A model generated the notes under the pieces. That model had not been told where the DNA came from. It saw only the letters and a list, made by a program, of their open reading frames with translations, and did not search any database. Below are positions 47,219-55,703 of a stretch of 64,000 nt of DNA, piece after piece. The first letter of the stretch is position 1; each line of letters opens with the position of its first letter. The position numbers and the translations under genes were made by a program. Location: assembly GCF_014204865.1 (NCBI RefSeq), contig NZ_JACHMG010000001.1:7404501-7468500 (forward strand). Direction: 5' to 3'. Origin of the DNA: Amycolatopsis jiangsuensis. GTDB taxonomy: Bacteria; Actinomycetota; Actinomycetes; Mycobacteriales; Pseudonocardiaceae.

Positions 47219-49000
47219 ATGAGCCAGACCGAGGTCGGCAGCCCGCCGACGCCGCCGCCCGGCTCCGCGGAGCCGCCACCGCCGCGGCTCGCGCCGGCCG
47301 GAGATGGTCGCGGCCGGTTCGCCGGGCGGCTGGTCAACCTGGTGATGATCCTGCTGGTCGGGTACCTCGTGCTCGTCCCGCTCGTGATCCTGATCTACTC
47401 CAGTTTCAAGTCGTCGACGACCCGGCTGCCCTTCCAGGTCCCCGGGTTCTCGCTCGACAACTTCCGGCAGGTCTTCGAGTCCAGCCACTTCGCGTCGGTC
47501 ACGCTGAACACGGTCCTCTACGTGGTGGGCTCACTGGTCATCGCGCTGGTACTGAGCACAGGGCTGGCCTACCTGATGGAGCGGACCGACATTCCCGGCA
47601 GGCGTTTCCTGTCCCCGATGGCGCTGTCCCCGATGGCCGTGCCCGTCACCGTGATGGCGATCGCCTGGGCGCTCGTGGCCAACCCGGTCAACGGCCCACT
47701 GGCCGTGCTGCTTCGGGAGACTGTCGGTCTGCAGGTGGACATCTACTCGCTGCCGGGCATGATCCTGGTGATGGGCATCTTCGGGGTGCCGAGCATGTAC
47801 CTGATGATCGCGCCCGCCTTCGCCCGGCTGAATCCCGAGCTGGAGGAGGCGGCGGCGACGATGGGTGCGCCGTTGCGGCGCCGCCTGCGGCTGATCGTGC
47901 TCCCGCTGGTCATGCCCGCCGTGTCGGCCGCGGCCATGCTGTTCGTCGTCGTGGCGCTGGAAGGCTTCGCCATTCCGGCGATTCTGGGGCTGCCGAAGCA
48001 GATCTTCGTGTTCAGCAGCCAGATCCAGTACTACGTGGAGCCGCCGACCGGGTTGCCCGACTACGGACAGGCCAGCACCTACGGCGTCCTGCTGCTCGCC
48101 GTTTCGCTGGTGATGCTGATGGTGTACCGGCGGCGCACGAAGGACGCGAACCGGTTCCGCGTGGTGGTCGGCAAGGCGTACCGGCCGAGCCGCGCGGAAC
48201 TCGGGCGCTGGCGGATCCCGATCTTCGTCGTGGTCTGCCTGTACCTGTTCGTCGGGATCGGCCTGCCCATCCTGACGCTGCTCTGGACGAGCCTGTCCCC
48301 GTTCGTGCGGCCGATCACCGCGTCCGGATTCGGGTCGATGACCCTGTCCAACTACGCGCACATCTTCACCGCGCCGGACATCGGGCAGACGGTGCTGAAC
48401 ACGGCGTTGATCGTGTTGTTCACCGCCACCGCGAGCACCGCGCTCTCGACCTGGATCGCGATCGCGGCCGCGCGAAAGCAGTTCCCCGGCAGCAAGTTCC
48501 TGTTCGAGGCCACGTCGTTGGTTTTCGGCATTCCCAGCGTGGTACTCGGGTTCGCGATCCTGTTCCTGTACGTCTTCGTTCCGGTGCCGCCGATCTACGA
48601 CACCGTGTGGATCATCGTCGTCGCGCTGGTCGCACGGTATCTGCCGCGCGGGTCGCGGATGATGCAGACCGCGCTGCTGCAACTGGACGACGGGCTGGTC
48701 GAAGCCGCCCGGGTCACCGGTGCCCGGCCCGCCACCGTGACCAGGACGGTGCTTCTGCCCCTGCTGCGCCCGGCGCTGCGGAAGACCTGGTTGTGGGTTT
48801 TCGCCCAGTCGCTCGGCGAACTGCCGATCGCGCTGGTGTTGACCAGTTCGGACAACCGCACACTCGTGGTGCAACTGTGGGACACCTTCACTTCGAGCGG
48901 CGACTACCCCGGGGCCAGCGCGCTGGCCGTGGTCATCCTGGCCATCTCGTCCGTCGCGGTGTGGCTTGTCAACCGAGACGGCACCATGGAGGAATCATGA
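47219..49000 (+). CDS. ABC transporter permease, fused double-domain (FbpB-like)
   Basis: A 593-residue membrane protein with two binding-protein-dependent permease units in tandem, about 12 helices. EAA loops read EEAAATMGAPLRRRLRLIVLPL (first unit) and EAARVTGARPATVTRTVLLP (second unit). This fused form is typical of iron(III)/2-aminoethylphosphonate-like importers. The N-terminus is a Pro-rich cytoplasmic tail. ATG 47219 has GGGAGAG about seven bases upstream. It overlaps the ATPase gene by ATGA. Confidence 0.92.
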   Translation: MSQTEVGSPPTPPPGSAEPPPPRLAPAGDGRGRFAGRLVNLVMILLVGYLVLVPLVILIYSSFKSSTTRLPFQVPGFSLDNFRQVFESSHFASVTLNTVLYVVGSLVIALVLSTGLAYLMERTDIPGRRFLSPMALSPMAVPVTVMAIAWALVANPVNGPLAVLLRETVGLQVDIYSLPGMILVMGIFGVPSMYLMIAPAFARLNPELEEAAATMGAPLRRRLRLIVLPLVMPAVSAAAMLFVVVALEGFAIPAILGLPKQIFVFSSQIQYYVEPPTGLPDYGQASTYGVLLLAVSLVMLMVYRRRTKDANRFRVVVGKAYRPSRAELGRWRIPIFVVVCLYLFVGIGLPILTLLWTSLSPFVRPITASGFGSMTLSNYAHIFTAPDIGQTVLNTALIVLFTATASTALSTWIAIAAARKQFPGSKFLFEATSLVFGIPSVVLGFAILFLYVFVPVPPIYDTVWIIVVALVARYLPRGSRMMQTALLQLDDGLVEAARVTGARPATVTRTVLLPLLRPALRKTWLWVFAQSLGELPIALVLTSSDNRTLVVQLWDTFTSSGDYPGASALAVVILAISSVAVWLVNRDGTMEES

Positions 49001-50148
49001 ACAACGCTGCCGGGGCACCGGAAGCCGCGAGTACCGATTCGATCGTCGTCAGCGCGCTGCGCAAGTCCTACGAGCGCGCGCCCGGCAGCGATGCCACCTA
49101 CGCGATCGACGGCGTCTCGTTCGACGTGCCCCAGGGACAGTTCGTCACCCTGCTCGGGCCCAGCGGCTGCGGCAAGACCACCACCCTGCGGTGCGTGGCC
49201 GGGCTCGAGCAGGCCCAGGAAGGCCGCATCGAGATGGGCGGTCAGGCCGTGTTCGATGCCGCGGGGAAGCGGTTCGTGCGCCCGGAGGACCGGCCGATCG
49301 CGATGGTGCCGCAATCCTACGGCATCTGGCCACACATGAAGGTCGTCGACAACGCCGCGTTCCCGTTGCGCCACGGGCGGAACCGGCGCAAGGTCAAGGA
49401 CGTGCGCGAGCGTGCCGTGCGGATGCTGGACCAGGTCGGGCTGGGCGCGATGGCCGATCGCTGGGCGACTCAGCTCAGTGGCGGGCAGCAGCAGCGCCTG
49501 GCGTTCGCCCGCGCGCTGCTGTGCGAGCCCGAGGTGCTCCTGCTCGATGAGCCACTGTCCAATCTGGACGCCAAGCTGCGGGCGAAACTGCGGCAGGAAC
49601 TGCGCTCGTTCCAGGAGCAGTTCGGCGTTTCGGCGTTGTACGTCACGCACGACCAGGCCGAAGCGCTGGCGCTCTCGGACAAGGTCGTGGTGATGAACCA
49701 CGGCCGGGTCGAGCAGATCGACGCACCGGAGCGCATCTACGACCGGCCGCGCTCGGCCTTCGTCGCCGACTTCATCGGAAGCGCCAACCTGTTCGCCGTG
49801 CACGACGTCTCCCAGCCGCGCGCGGACGGCAGTGTGGTGGCCAAGACCGAAGTCGGTGCGCTGGTCTGCGGGTCCTCGTCGGACGGCACCGGTGACGGTG
49901 GTTTCGTGTGCGTGCGTCCGGAGAACATCGCGGTCCGGCTCGTCGACGACGGAGCCCCCGAGCCCGCGGACAACGAGTTCCGCGGCACGGTGCTCAGCTC
50001 CGAATTCCTCGGCGACCGGCTCGAACTGGTGGTGCGGTCGGCCGGGACCACCACGAAGGCGTTCGCCCGCTCCGGTTTCGGCGCCCGCCCCGGACGAGAG
50101 GTGACGCTGAAGCTCGACCCGGCCACGACGAGGTACCTCCCCGGCTAG
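48997..50148 (+). CDS. ABC transporter ATP-binding protein (PotA/FbpC type)
   Basis: A 383-residue ATPase. Walker A is GPSGCGKTT (~53), the Q-loop lies in PQSYGIWPH, the signature is LSGGQQQRLAFARA, Walker B is LLLDEPLSNLD and the H-loop is VTHDQAEALA. A C-terminal TOBE-like regulatory domain follows (about 255-380, VCVRPENIAV). The ATG is preceded by ATGGAGGAATC. It completes the importer and is the last intact gene of the operon. Confidence 0.94.
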   Translation: MNNAAGAPEAASTDSIVVSALRKSYERAPGSDATYAIDGVSFDVPQGQFVTLLGPSGCGKTTTLRCVAGLEQAQEGRIEMGGQAVFDAAGKRFVRPEDRPIAMVPQSYGIWPHMKVVDNAAFPLRHGRNRRKVKDVRERAVRMLDQVGLGAMADRWATQLSGGQQQRLAFARALLCEPEVLLLDEPLSNLDAKLRAKLRQELRSFQEQFGVSALYVTHDQAEALALSDKVVVMNHGRVEQIDAPERIYDRPRSAFVADFIGSANLFAVHDVSQPRADGSVVAKTEVGALVCGSSSDGTGDGGFVCVRPENIAVRLVDDGAPEPADNEFRGTVLSSEFLGDRLELVVRSAGTTTKAFARSGFGARPGREVTLKLDPATTRYLPG

Positions 50149-50177
50149 TGCAGGTGCGAATCGCCGAACCGGCCTGA

Positions 50178-50435
50178 CTCGGCCGGGGAGGCTGGGGAGA
50201 CCCGCTCGACCGCGATGTCGAGGCCGTGGTGGACGACGTCCTCGACGAACTGGTCTCCGTGGAAGGCGCCTGGCACGACTACGGCGTGGCCGTGAACCCG
50301 ACGACGTGGACGGTCGACCACGAAGCAACCGTACGAGAGCGCGCCAAGCGGCGCGCGGATCCCGCCCGCACACGCCGCGGACTCGGCCGCGAAGCGGCCA
50401 TCCAGCGCGCCCGCATCCAGCACCGGATTGCGTGA
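50178..50435 (+). pseudogene. Remnant of hydantoinase B / oxoprolinase subunit (C-terminus only)
   Basis: An open stretch after a stop at 50175 reads GRGGWGDPLDRDVEAVVDDV, then VSVEGAWHDYGVAVNP and a charged tail. This is the C-terminal end of hydantoinase B (N-methylhydantoinase/acetone-carboxylase-like) proteins, including the GG-WGDPL motif and the DYGV motif. About 500 upstream residues are absent, so it is a 3' fragment sitting 30 bp after the ATPase stop. It implies that a hydantoinase-type gene once belonged to, or was inserted next to, this operon. Confidence 0.7.
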
Positions 50436-50504
50436 GCACGGGGCGAAGGACACCGGTCGACGCCGCGGGCTTCTTGCTCCTGTAGGTGCGTTTGCCGGGT
50501 CAGC

Positions 50505-50541
50505 GGTGTGGGTCGCGAATCGCCGGTCCGCGACCCACACC
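50505..50541. terminator. Strong 13-bp stem hairpin, probable terminator
   Basis: GGTGTGGGTCGCG (50505-50517) and CGCGACCCACACC (50529-50541) are perfectly complementary around an 11-base loop. No T-run follows, which is common for actinobacterial terminators. It lies about 70 bp after the hydantoinase remnant, where the importer operon would end. Confidence 0.6.
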
Positions 50542-50869
50542 CGGCCGGCACGGGCTCGGATGGCTCAGCGGGGGAGCGGCTGCCCTTTGGTCTCCGGTCC
50601 GCGACGTGCCCAAAATCCCTTGATGTCACGATCCAGAATTTCCTCGGACGACTGTGACGGCTCGCAACCGCATGGATCGCATCCGGCCGGCGAACCGCGG
50701 CCAACCCAGACGCCCCGCTGTCCGAATCGGCGCGCACCCGGACAAGGTCGGCGCGGAGGCCGATGACCGCACGGTCGCCGTCAGCAGACTTCGTGGGCTT
50801 CGCGTGCCGACCGGAAGTGGGCACCGGAGAATCACGCACCGGCGACCCGCCACGACCATCACCAGGAAG
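50542..50869. other. Region without a recognisable gene
   Basis: Several frames stay open because of the GC content, but none has codon use or homology that supports a gene. It lies between the terminator hairpin and a convergent small membrane-protein gene. Confidence 0.5.
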
Positions 50870-51355
50870 CTAAGAGAAGCGTTCGACACCGGTCCTCCGC
50901 TTTGACCACCGGTACAACGTCGGCGGGATTCCGGCCAGCAAGGCAGTGGCAGAAATGCAGAGACCGACCAGGAAGACCGGGATGTCACTTTCGAAGCCGC
51001 TTCCTCGCGGGCCGCGGAAGAAGAGGGGGCCTGCGCCCAGCACGGCGGCCCCGATGGTGCTCAGGCCGATCGCGGCTACTGTCGAGAGCCTGAGACGCTT
51101 CTCCCAGGGCAGGAGCTGGGCAGGCGGGTGCTGGCCGCCCCTCCTCCGCAGCCGGACCACGGCTGCCGCGATGCCGGCCAGCAGGCCCGCCCCCGCTGCA
51201 CACCAGCCGAGGAACAAAAAGCCGATCGCACCGAAATTGACGCCGGGCCCAGACGGCTCGGCGATCGCCATCAGGGCTCCCGTGGCCAGCAGCAGGTCAC
51301 CGGCGACGATCAGCCCGACCGCGGTGACGGGCAACGACTTGACAGTGGTTCTCAT
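50870..51355 (-). CDS. Small integral membrane protein of unknown function
   Basis: A 161-residue protein with four hydrophobic helices (about 9-30, 38-62, 83-103 and 123-144) and an Arg-rich C-terminus. No domain is recognised. The start MRTTVKSLPV is chosen because AGGAAGGAAT lies immediately upstream. It stands alone between the importer operon and a LysR gene on the same strand. Confidence 0.65.
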   Translation of the reverse strand: MRTTVKSLPVTAVGLIVAGDLLLATGALMAIAEPSGPGVNFGAIGFLFLGWCAAGAGLLAGIAAAVVRLRRRGGQHPPAQLLPWEKRLRLSTVAAIGLSTIGAAVLGAGPLFFRGPRGSGFESDIPVFLVGLCISATALLAGIPPTLYRWSKRRTGVERFS

Positions 51356-51552
51356 GATTCCTTCCTGCTGGCTGGCGTCTGCGCGCGACGGCATGGCTGG
51401 CTATTCAGGACTCCCGCGTTATGAAGGTCCGCCGCCAGGGCGCCGTCAGACCAGCCGTGTGTTTCGACTGCTGCTGTTGATGACTTCGCTGTTGGGCACG
51501 GGCTGCACAGAGCGGCTTCCGCGGCCGCGGGTCGGCGGCGGCCGGTGTGGGG

Positions 51553-52485
51553 TCACCCGGTGTGGGCCACGCTGGCGGTCGGCCAGGTGCCGTTCTGGAC
51601 CAGGCGTTGGGTCACCCGGGCGATCTCGGTGGCGGCGACCTCCGCGGCGGGCGGGTTGCGGCCGGCTCGTGGCAACGCCAGGACGATGGTGCGGGAGATC
51701 GCGGGATCGACGATCGGGCCGCCCAGCAGTCGTCCGGCTGCCACGTCTTCGGCGACACCGGCGGCGGGAAGGACACTCCACCCGGTGCCGGCGGCCACCA
51801 GCTTCTTCTGCACCGGCATCGAGTTGGTCTGGCACACGATCGTGGGCGCCGCGGCCGCGGCGCCGAGCGCTTCGTCCACGAGGGTGCGCAGGCCGTGTCC
51901 CGCGACCGGCAGGATCAGCCGGTTCTCGCACACCCGGTCCCAGGTGAGCGCTTCGCGGCCGAGCTCCGCATCGGGGGGCGCGATGGCCCACAACGCTTCG
52001 CGCAGCAGCGGGGTGACGGCGATCGACGGCGTCGAGTTCACGTTGTACAGCAGGCTCATGTCCACCGCGCCGTCGTCGAGCCACTGCCGTAAGTGACCGG
52101 AGAACGCGCTCAGGATCCGCACGTCGATGCCCGGGTGCCGGCGCCCCAGCACCTCCACCAACGGCGCGGCCACGAGTTCGACGGTGCTTTCCAGCAGCCC
52201 GATCGTGACGATGCCTCGTACGTGCTCGCGGTCCGGGCGGATCTCGGCGCGGGCCCGGTCCAGTTCGAGCAGCGCGCGTCTCGCGCGCTCGGCGAGGACT
52301 TCGCCCGCCGGCGTGAGGGTCATCCCCTGGCTGCTGCGCTCGAAGAGCGGGACCCCGACCTCGTCCTCCAGGGCGCGGATGTACCGGCTGACCGCGGGTT
52401 GCACGACGTGGAGCAGGCGCGCGGCCTTGGTGACGCTGCCGGTGTCGCCGACGGTCACCAAGGCCAAGAGCTGCTTGAGTTCCAC
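51553..52485 (-). CDS. LysR family transcriptional regulator of the itaconate-type operon
   Basis: A 310-residue LysR protein with helix-turn-helix GSVTKAARLLHVVQPAVSRY (about 16-35) and a Cbl/Nac-like effector domain. It is divergent from the acyl-CoA dehydrogenase/CitE/CaiB/MaoC operon, with an inverted repeat of classic LysR geometry in the gap. It probably activates that operon in the presence of a C5-dicarboxylate or its CoA ester. Confidence 0.9.
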   Translation of the reverse strand: MELKQLLALVTVGDTGSVTKAARLLHVVQPAVSRYIRALEDEVGVPLFERSSQGMTLTPAGEVLAERARRALLELDRARAEIRPDREHVRGIVTIGLLESTVELVAAPLVEVLGRRHPGIDVRILSAFSGHLRQWLDDGAVDMSLLYNVNSTPSIAVTPLLREALWAIAPPDAELGREALTWDRVCENRLILPVAGHGLRTLVDEALGAAAAAPTIVCQTNSMPVQKKLVAAGTGWSVLPAAGVAEDVAAGRLLGGPIVDPAISRTIVLALPRAGRNPPAAEVAATEIARVTQRLVQNGTWPTASVAHTG

Positions 52486-52498
52486 CCTGTTCCCCCGC

Positions 52499-52521
52499 TA
52501 TGCCGGACCGACCTAGGCATA
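52499..52521. promoter_or_regulatory. LysR binding site TATGCC-N11-GGCATA
   Basis: Perfect 6-bp inverted arms, 11 bases apart, matching the T-N11-A rule for LysR sites. A further half-site, GGCAT, follows at 52531. It lies in the 87-bp gap between the divergent LysR gene and the operon, starting 14 bp from the LysR start codon. Confidence 0.75.
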
Positions 52522-52572
52522 TCACGGATCGGCATTTCCCACGACCTGTCATCACGAGCCAGGATGACGGCC

Positions 52573-53727
52573 ATGTACGAACTCAGCGCAGACGAGACCG
52601 CGATCGTCGACGCCGTCCGCGAGTGGGTCGACCGGGAGGTCGAGCCCGTGGTGCAGACCCTGGAACACGCCGACACCTATCCCGAAGCCCTGATCGAGCA
52701 GATGAAGCGGATGGGCGTTTTCGGGCTCGCCATCCCGGAGCCGTGGAACGACGCCGGTGTGTCCACCCCGTGTTACGCCGCGGTGACCGAGGAGCTCGCC
52801 CGCGGGTGGATGAGTCTCGCCGGCGCCATGGGCGGGCACAGCGTCGTCGCCAAGCTCCTGCTCCGCTACGGAACCCCGGCGCAGCAGGACCACTACCTGC
52901 CGAAGCTGGCCACCGGGGAGATCCGGGCGACCATGGCGCTCACCGAACCCGGCGGCGGATCCGACCTGCAGGCCATCCGCACCGTGGCCCGGAAGGACGG
53001 TGACGACTACGTCGTCACCGGGTCCAAGACCTGGATCACCAACGCCCGCCGCTCCCAGCTGGTCGCGCTGCTGTGCCGCACCGACCCGACCACCGAGCCG
53101 AAGCACCGCGGCATCAGCATTCTGCTGGTCGAGAAGGGGCCTGGTTTCGAGGTGTCCCGCGACCTGCCGAAGCTCGGTTACAAGGGCGTGGAAAGCTGCG
53201 AGCTGTCCTTCACCGACTTCCGCGTGCCCCGCAGCTCGTTGCTGGGCACGGTCGAGGGCGAGGGGTTCGCGCAGATGATGCGCGGGCTCGAGATCGGCCG
53301 CATCCAGGTGGCGGCGCGAGCGCTCGGCGTCGGCGCCGCCGCTCTCGCGCGCGCGATCCGGTACAGCCAGGAACGCGAAAGCTTCGGGCAGCCGATCTGG
53401 CAGCACCAGTCGATCGGCAACTACCTCGCCGACATGGCGACCGGGCTGACCGCGGCCCGGCAGCTCGTCCAGTACGCCGCCCGCCGCTACGACTCCGGCG
53501 AGCGTGCGGACATGGAAGCGGGGATGGCGAAGCTGTTCGCCTCGGAGACGGCCATGCAGATCGCGCTCGACGCGGTGCGGATCCACGGCGGCTACGGCTA
53601 CTCGACGGAGTTCGACGTCGAGCGGTACTTCCGTGACGCGCCGCTGATGATCGTCGGCGAGGGCACCAACGAGATCCAGCGCACCGTCATCGCGCGGCAG
53701 CTCGTCAAGCGGAACCCGCTGCGATGA
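52573..53727 (+). CDS. Acyl-CoA dehydrogenase
   Basis: A 384-residue flavoprotein of normal family length. Motifs include MALTEPGGGSD and TWITNA for FAD and substrate contact, and GGYGYSTEFDVERYFRD, with the catalytic-base region IVGEGTNEIQR at the C-terminus. ATG 52573 has AGGA eight bases upstream; ATG 52564, three codons earlier, is possible. First gene of the operon. By comparison with similar clusters it may oxidise methylsuccinyl-CoA or another C5 acyl-CoA toward mesaconyl- or itaconyl-CoA (inference). Confidence 0.93.
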   Translation: MYELSADETAIVDAVREWVDREVEPVVQTLEHADTYPEALIEQMKRMGVFGLAIPEPWNDAGVSTPCYAAVTEELARGWMSLAGAMGGHSVVAKLLLRYGTPAQQDHYLPKLATGEIRATMALTEPGGGSDLQAIRTVARKDGDDYVVTGSKTWITNARRSQLVALLCRTDPTTEPKHRGISILLVEKGPGFEVSRDLPKLGYKGVESCELSFTDFRVPRSSLLGTVEGEGFAQMMRGLEIGRIQVAARALGVGAAALARAIRYSQERESFGQPIWQHQSIGNYLADMATGLTAARQLVQYAARRYDSGERADMEAGMAKLFASETAMQIALDAVRIHGGYGYSTEFDVERYFRDAPLMIVGEGTNEIQRTVIARQLVKRNPLR

Positions 53728-54521
53728 GGCCCGCGGCCACCTGGCTCTTCGTGCCCGGCAACGCTGCACGGCGCTTCGCCAAGGCGGCGGCCGCGGGCGC
53801 CGACGCCGTCGTCATCGACCTCGAAGACGCGGTGCGCCCTGAGGACAAGGACACCGCTCGCGCCGAAACGCTCCGCTGGCTGTCCGACGGCGGCCAGGCA
53901 TGGGTCCGCCCCAACGCCGCCGGCACGCCGTGGTTCGAGGCGGACATCGACGCCGTCGCCGGCGCGAGCGGGCTGCTCGGCGTGCTCGTGCCCAAGGCGG
54001 AGGACTCCGCGTCCCTGGCCGCGTTGTCGGCACGGCTGGCACCGGACATGGCGGTGGTGGCGCTGATCGAGACCGCGTCCGGGCTGCATCGCGTGCACGA
54101 CGTCGCCACCGCGCCCGGGGTGACCCGGCTCGCGTTCGGTGCGCTCGACCTCGCCGCCGACCTCCGAGCCGACGAGACCGGTGAGGCGATGCTGTTCGCG
54201 CGAGCCACGATCGTGCTCGCCTCCCGGGTGGCCGGCTTGCCGGCGCCGATCGACGGCCCCTCGACGGTCGTCCACGACGCCGACGCGGTGACGGCGTCGG
54301 CCCGTTACGCCAGAAGTCTCGGCTTCCGCGGCAAGCTCTGCATCCACCCCGCCCAGATCGAGCCCACGGCCCGAGGCCTGGCCCCCAGCACGGACGAAAT
54401 CGCGTGGGCCCGTGAAGTGCTTCGGGCGGCGGATGGATCGGCGGGCGCGGTCACCGGTCCCGACGGACGAATGATCGACAAGCCGGTGCTCGACCGGGCC
54501 CGTGCCATCCTCCGGCTCTGA
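53724..54521 (+). CDS. CitE-like lyase (citramalyl-CoA lyase type)
   Basis: A 265-residue HpcH/HpaI-fold lyase. It has TWLFVPGNAARR, the Mg2+ region VIDLEDAVRPEDK, VRPNAAG, VPKAED, VALIETASGL and GKLCIHPAQI. This is the CitE/malyl-CoA-lyase branch, distinct from the HpaI aldolase at 40694. In itaconate breakdown this step cleaves citramalyl-CoA to acetyl-CoA and pyruvate. The ATG overlaps the dehydrogenase stop. Confidence 0.9.
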   Translation: MRPAATWLFVPGNAARRFAKAAAAGADAVVIDLEDAVRPEDKDTARAETLRWLSDGGQAWVRPNAAGTPWFEADIDAVAGASGLLGVLVPKAEDSASLAALSARLAPDMAVVALIETASGLHRVHDVATAPGVTRLAFGALDLAADLRADETGEAMLFARATIVLASRVAGLPAPIDGPSTVVHDADAVTASARYARSLGFRGKLCIHPAQIEPTARGLAPSTDEIAWAREVLRAADGSAGAVTGPDGRMIDKPVLDRARAILRL

Positions 54522-54545
54522 AGTGCCGGCCACGAAAGGCTTTCC

Positions 54546-55703
54546 ATGCTTCCTCTCGAAGGCACGACCGTCGTCGCGCTGGAACAGGCGGTCGCCGCTC
54601 CCTTCGCGACCCGGCAGCTCGCCGACCTCGGCGCCCGCGTCATCAAGGTCGAACGCCCCGGCGCCGGGGACTTCTCCCGCGGCTACGACCGGACGGTCCA
54701 CGGCGACTCCAGCTACTTCGTCTGGCTCAACCGCGGCAAGGAGTCGATCGAGCTGGACATCAAGGACGCGGACGACCGCCGCGTGCTCGACGCGATGATC
54801 GCGGCCGCCGACGTGGTGATCCAGAACCTCGCACCGGGCGCGGTGGGCCGCCTCGGCCTCGACGCCGCGACCCTGCGGGCGGCCCGTCCCGATCTCGTCC
54901 ACTGCTCGATCTCGGGGTATGGCCCCGGCGGCCCGTACCAGCCGAAGAAGGCCTACGACCTGCTGATCCAGTGCGAGGCCGGGCTCGTCACCGCGACCGG
55001 CACGCCGGAGCAGCCGAGCAAGGCCGGGGTTTCGATCGCGGACATCGCGACGGGCATGTACGCCTACTCCGGCGTTCTCACCGCGCTGCTGCGGCGAGCC
55101 ACCGAAGGTGCCGGCGCGACCATCGAGGTCGCCATGATCGACGCGTTGGCGGAGTGGATGGTCCAACCGGCGTACCACGCGGTCTACGGAGGTGCGGAGA
55201 CCCGCCGGACCGGGGCGAAGCACGCGTCGATCGCGCCCTACGGGCCCTACCGGGCCGGAGACGGCAACCAGGTTTTCCTGGCCGTCCAGAGCGACCGCGA
55301 ATGGGTTCGGTTGTGCCGGGAGGTGCTCCGGCGCCCGGACCTCGCCGACGACCCGCGGTTCGTCCACAATCCCGAACGCGTCGCCCACGACTGCGTGATC
55401 GGGCCGCTGATCGAGTCGGCGTTCGCCGCGTTCGACGCCGACCGGGTCGTCGCACTGCTCGACAGCGCCGGGATCGCCTGCGCCCGCCTGCGCCGGCCGG
55501 GTGAGCTCTTCGACCATCCCCAGTTCGCCGCGCGTGATCGCACGCGGCAGGTCCGGGCTCCCGGTGGTGTCGTCCAGGCGCTGCTGCCGCCGGCCGACCT
55601 CGACGAAGCCGAGCCGGTGCTGGGGCCGGTGCCCCGGCTGGGCGAGCACAACGACGCTCTCCGCGTCGAATTCGGGTTCCGGCGCGAGGAGGTCACCCCG
55701 TGA
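54546..55703 (+). CDS. Family III CoA-transferase (CaiB/BaiF type)
   Basis: A 385-residue transferase with LEQAVAAPFATRQLADLGARV near the N-terminus, DLVHCSISGYGPGGPY mid-protein, and the nucleophilic Asp in SIADIATGMYAYSG (about 166). It activates a carboxylic acid by moving CoA from a donor. In this operon the acceptor is likely itaconate or mesaconate. Its stop overlaps the start of the MaoC-like gene. Confidence 0.92.
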   Translation: MLPLEGTTVVALEQAVAAPFATRQLADLGARVIKVERPGAGDFSRGYDRTVHGDSSYFVWLNRGKESIELDIKDADDRRVLDAMIAAADVVIQNLAPGAVGRLGLDAATLRAARPDLVHCSISGYGPGGPYQPKKAYDLLIQCEAGLVTATGTPEQPSKAGVSIADIATGMYAYSGVLTALLRRATEGAGATIEVAMIDALAEWMVQPAYHAVYGGAETRRTGAKHASIAPYGPYRAGDGNQVFLAVQSDREWVRLCREVLRRPDLADDPRFVHNPERVAHDCVIGPLIESAFAAFDADRVVALLDSAGIACARLRRPGELFDHPQFAARDRTRQVRAPGGVVQALLPPADLDEAEPVLGPVPRLGEHNDALRVEFGFRREEVTP

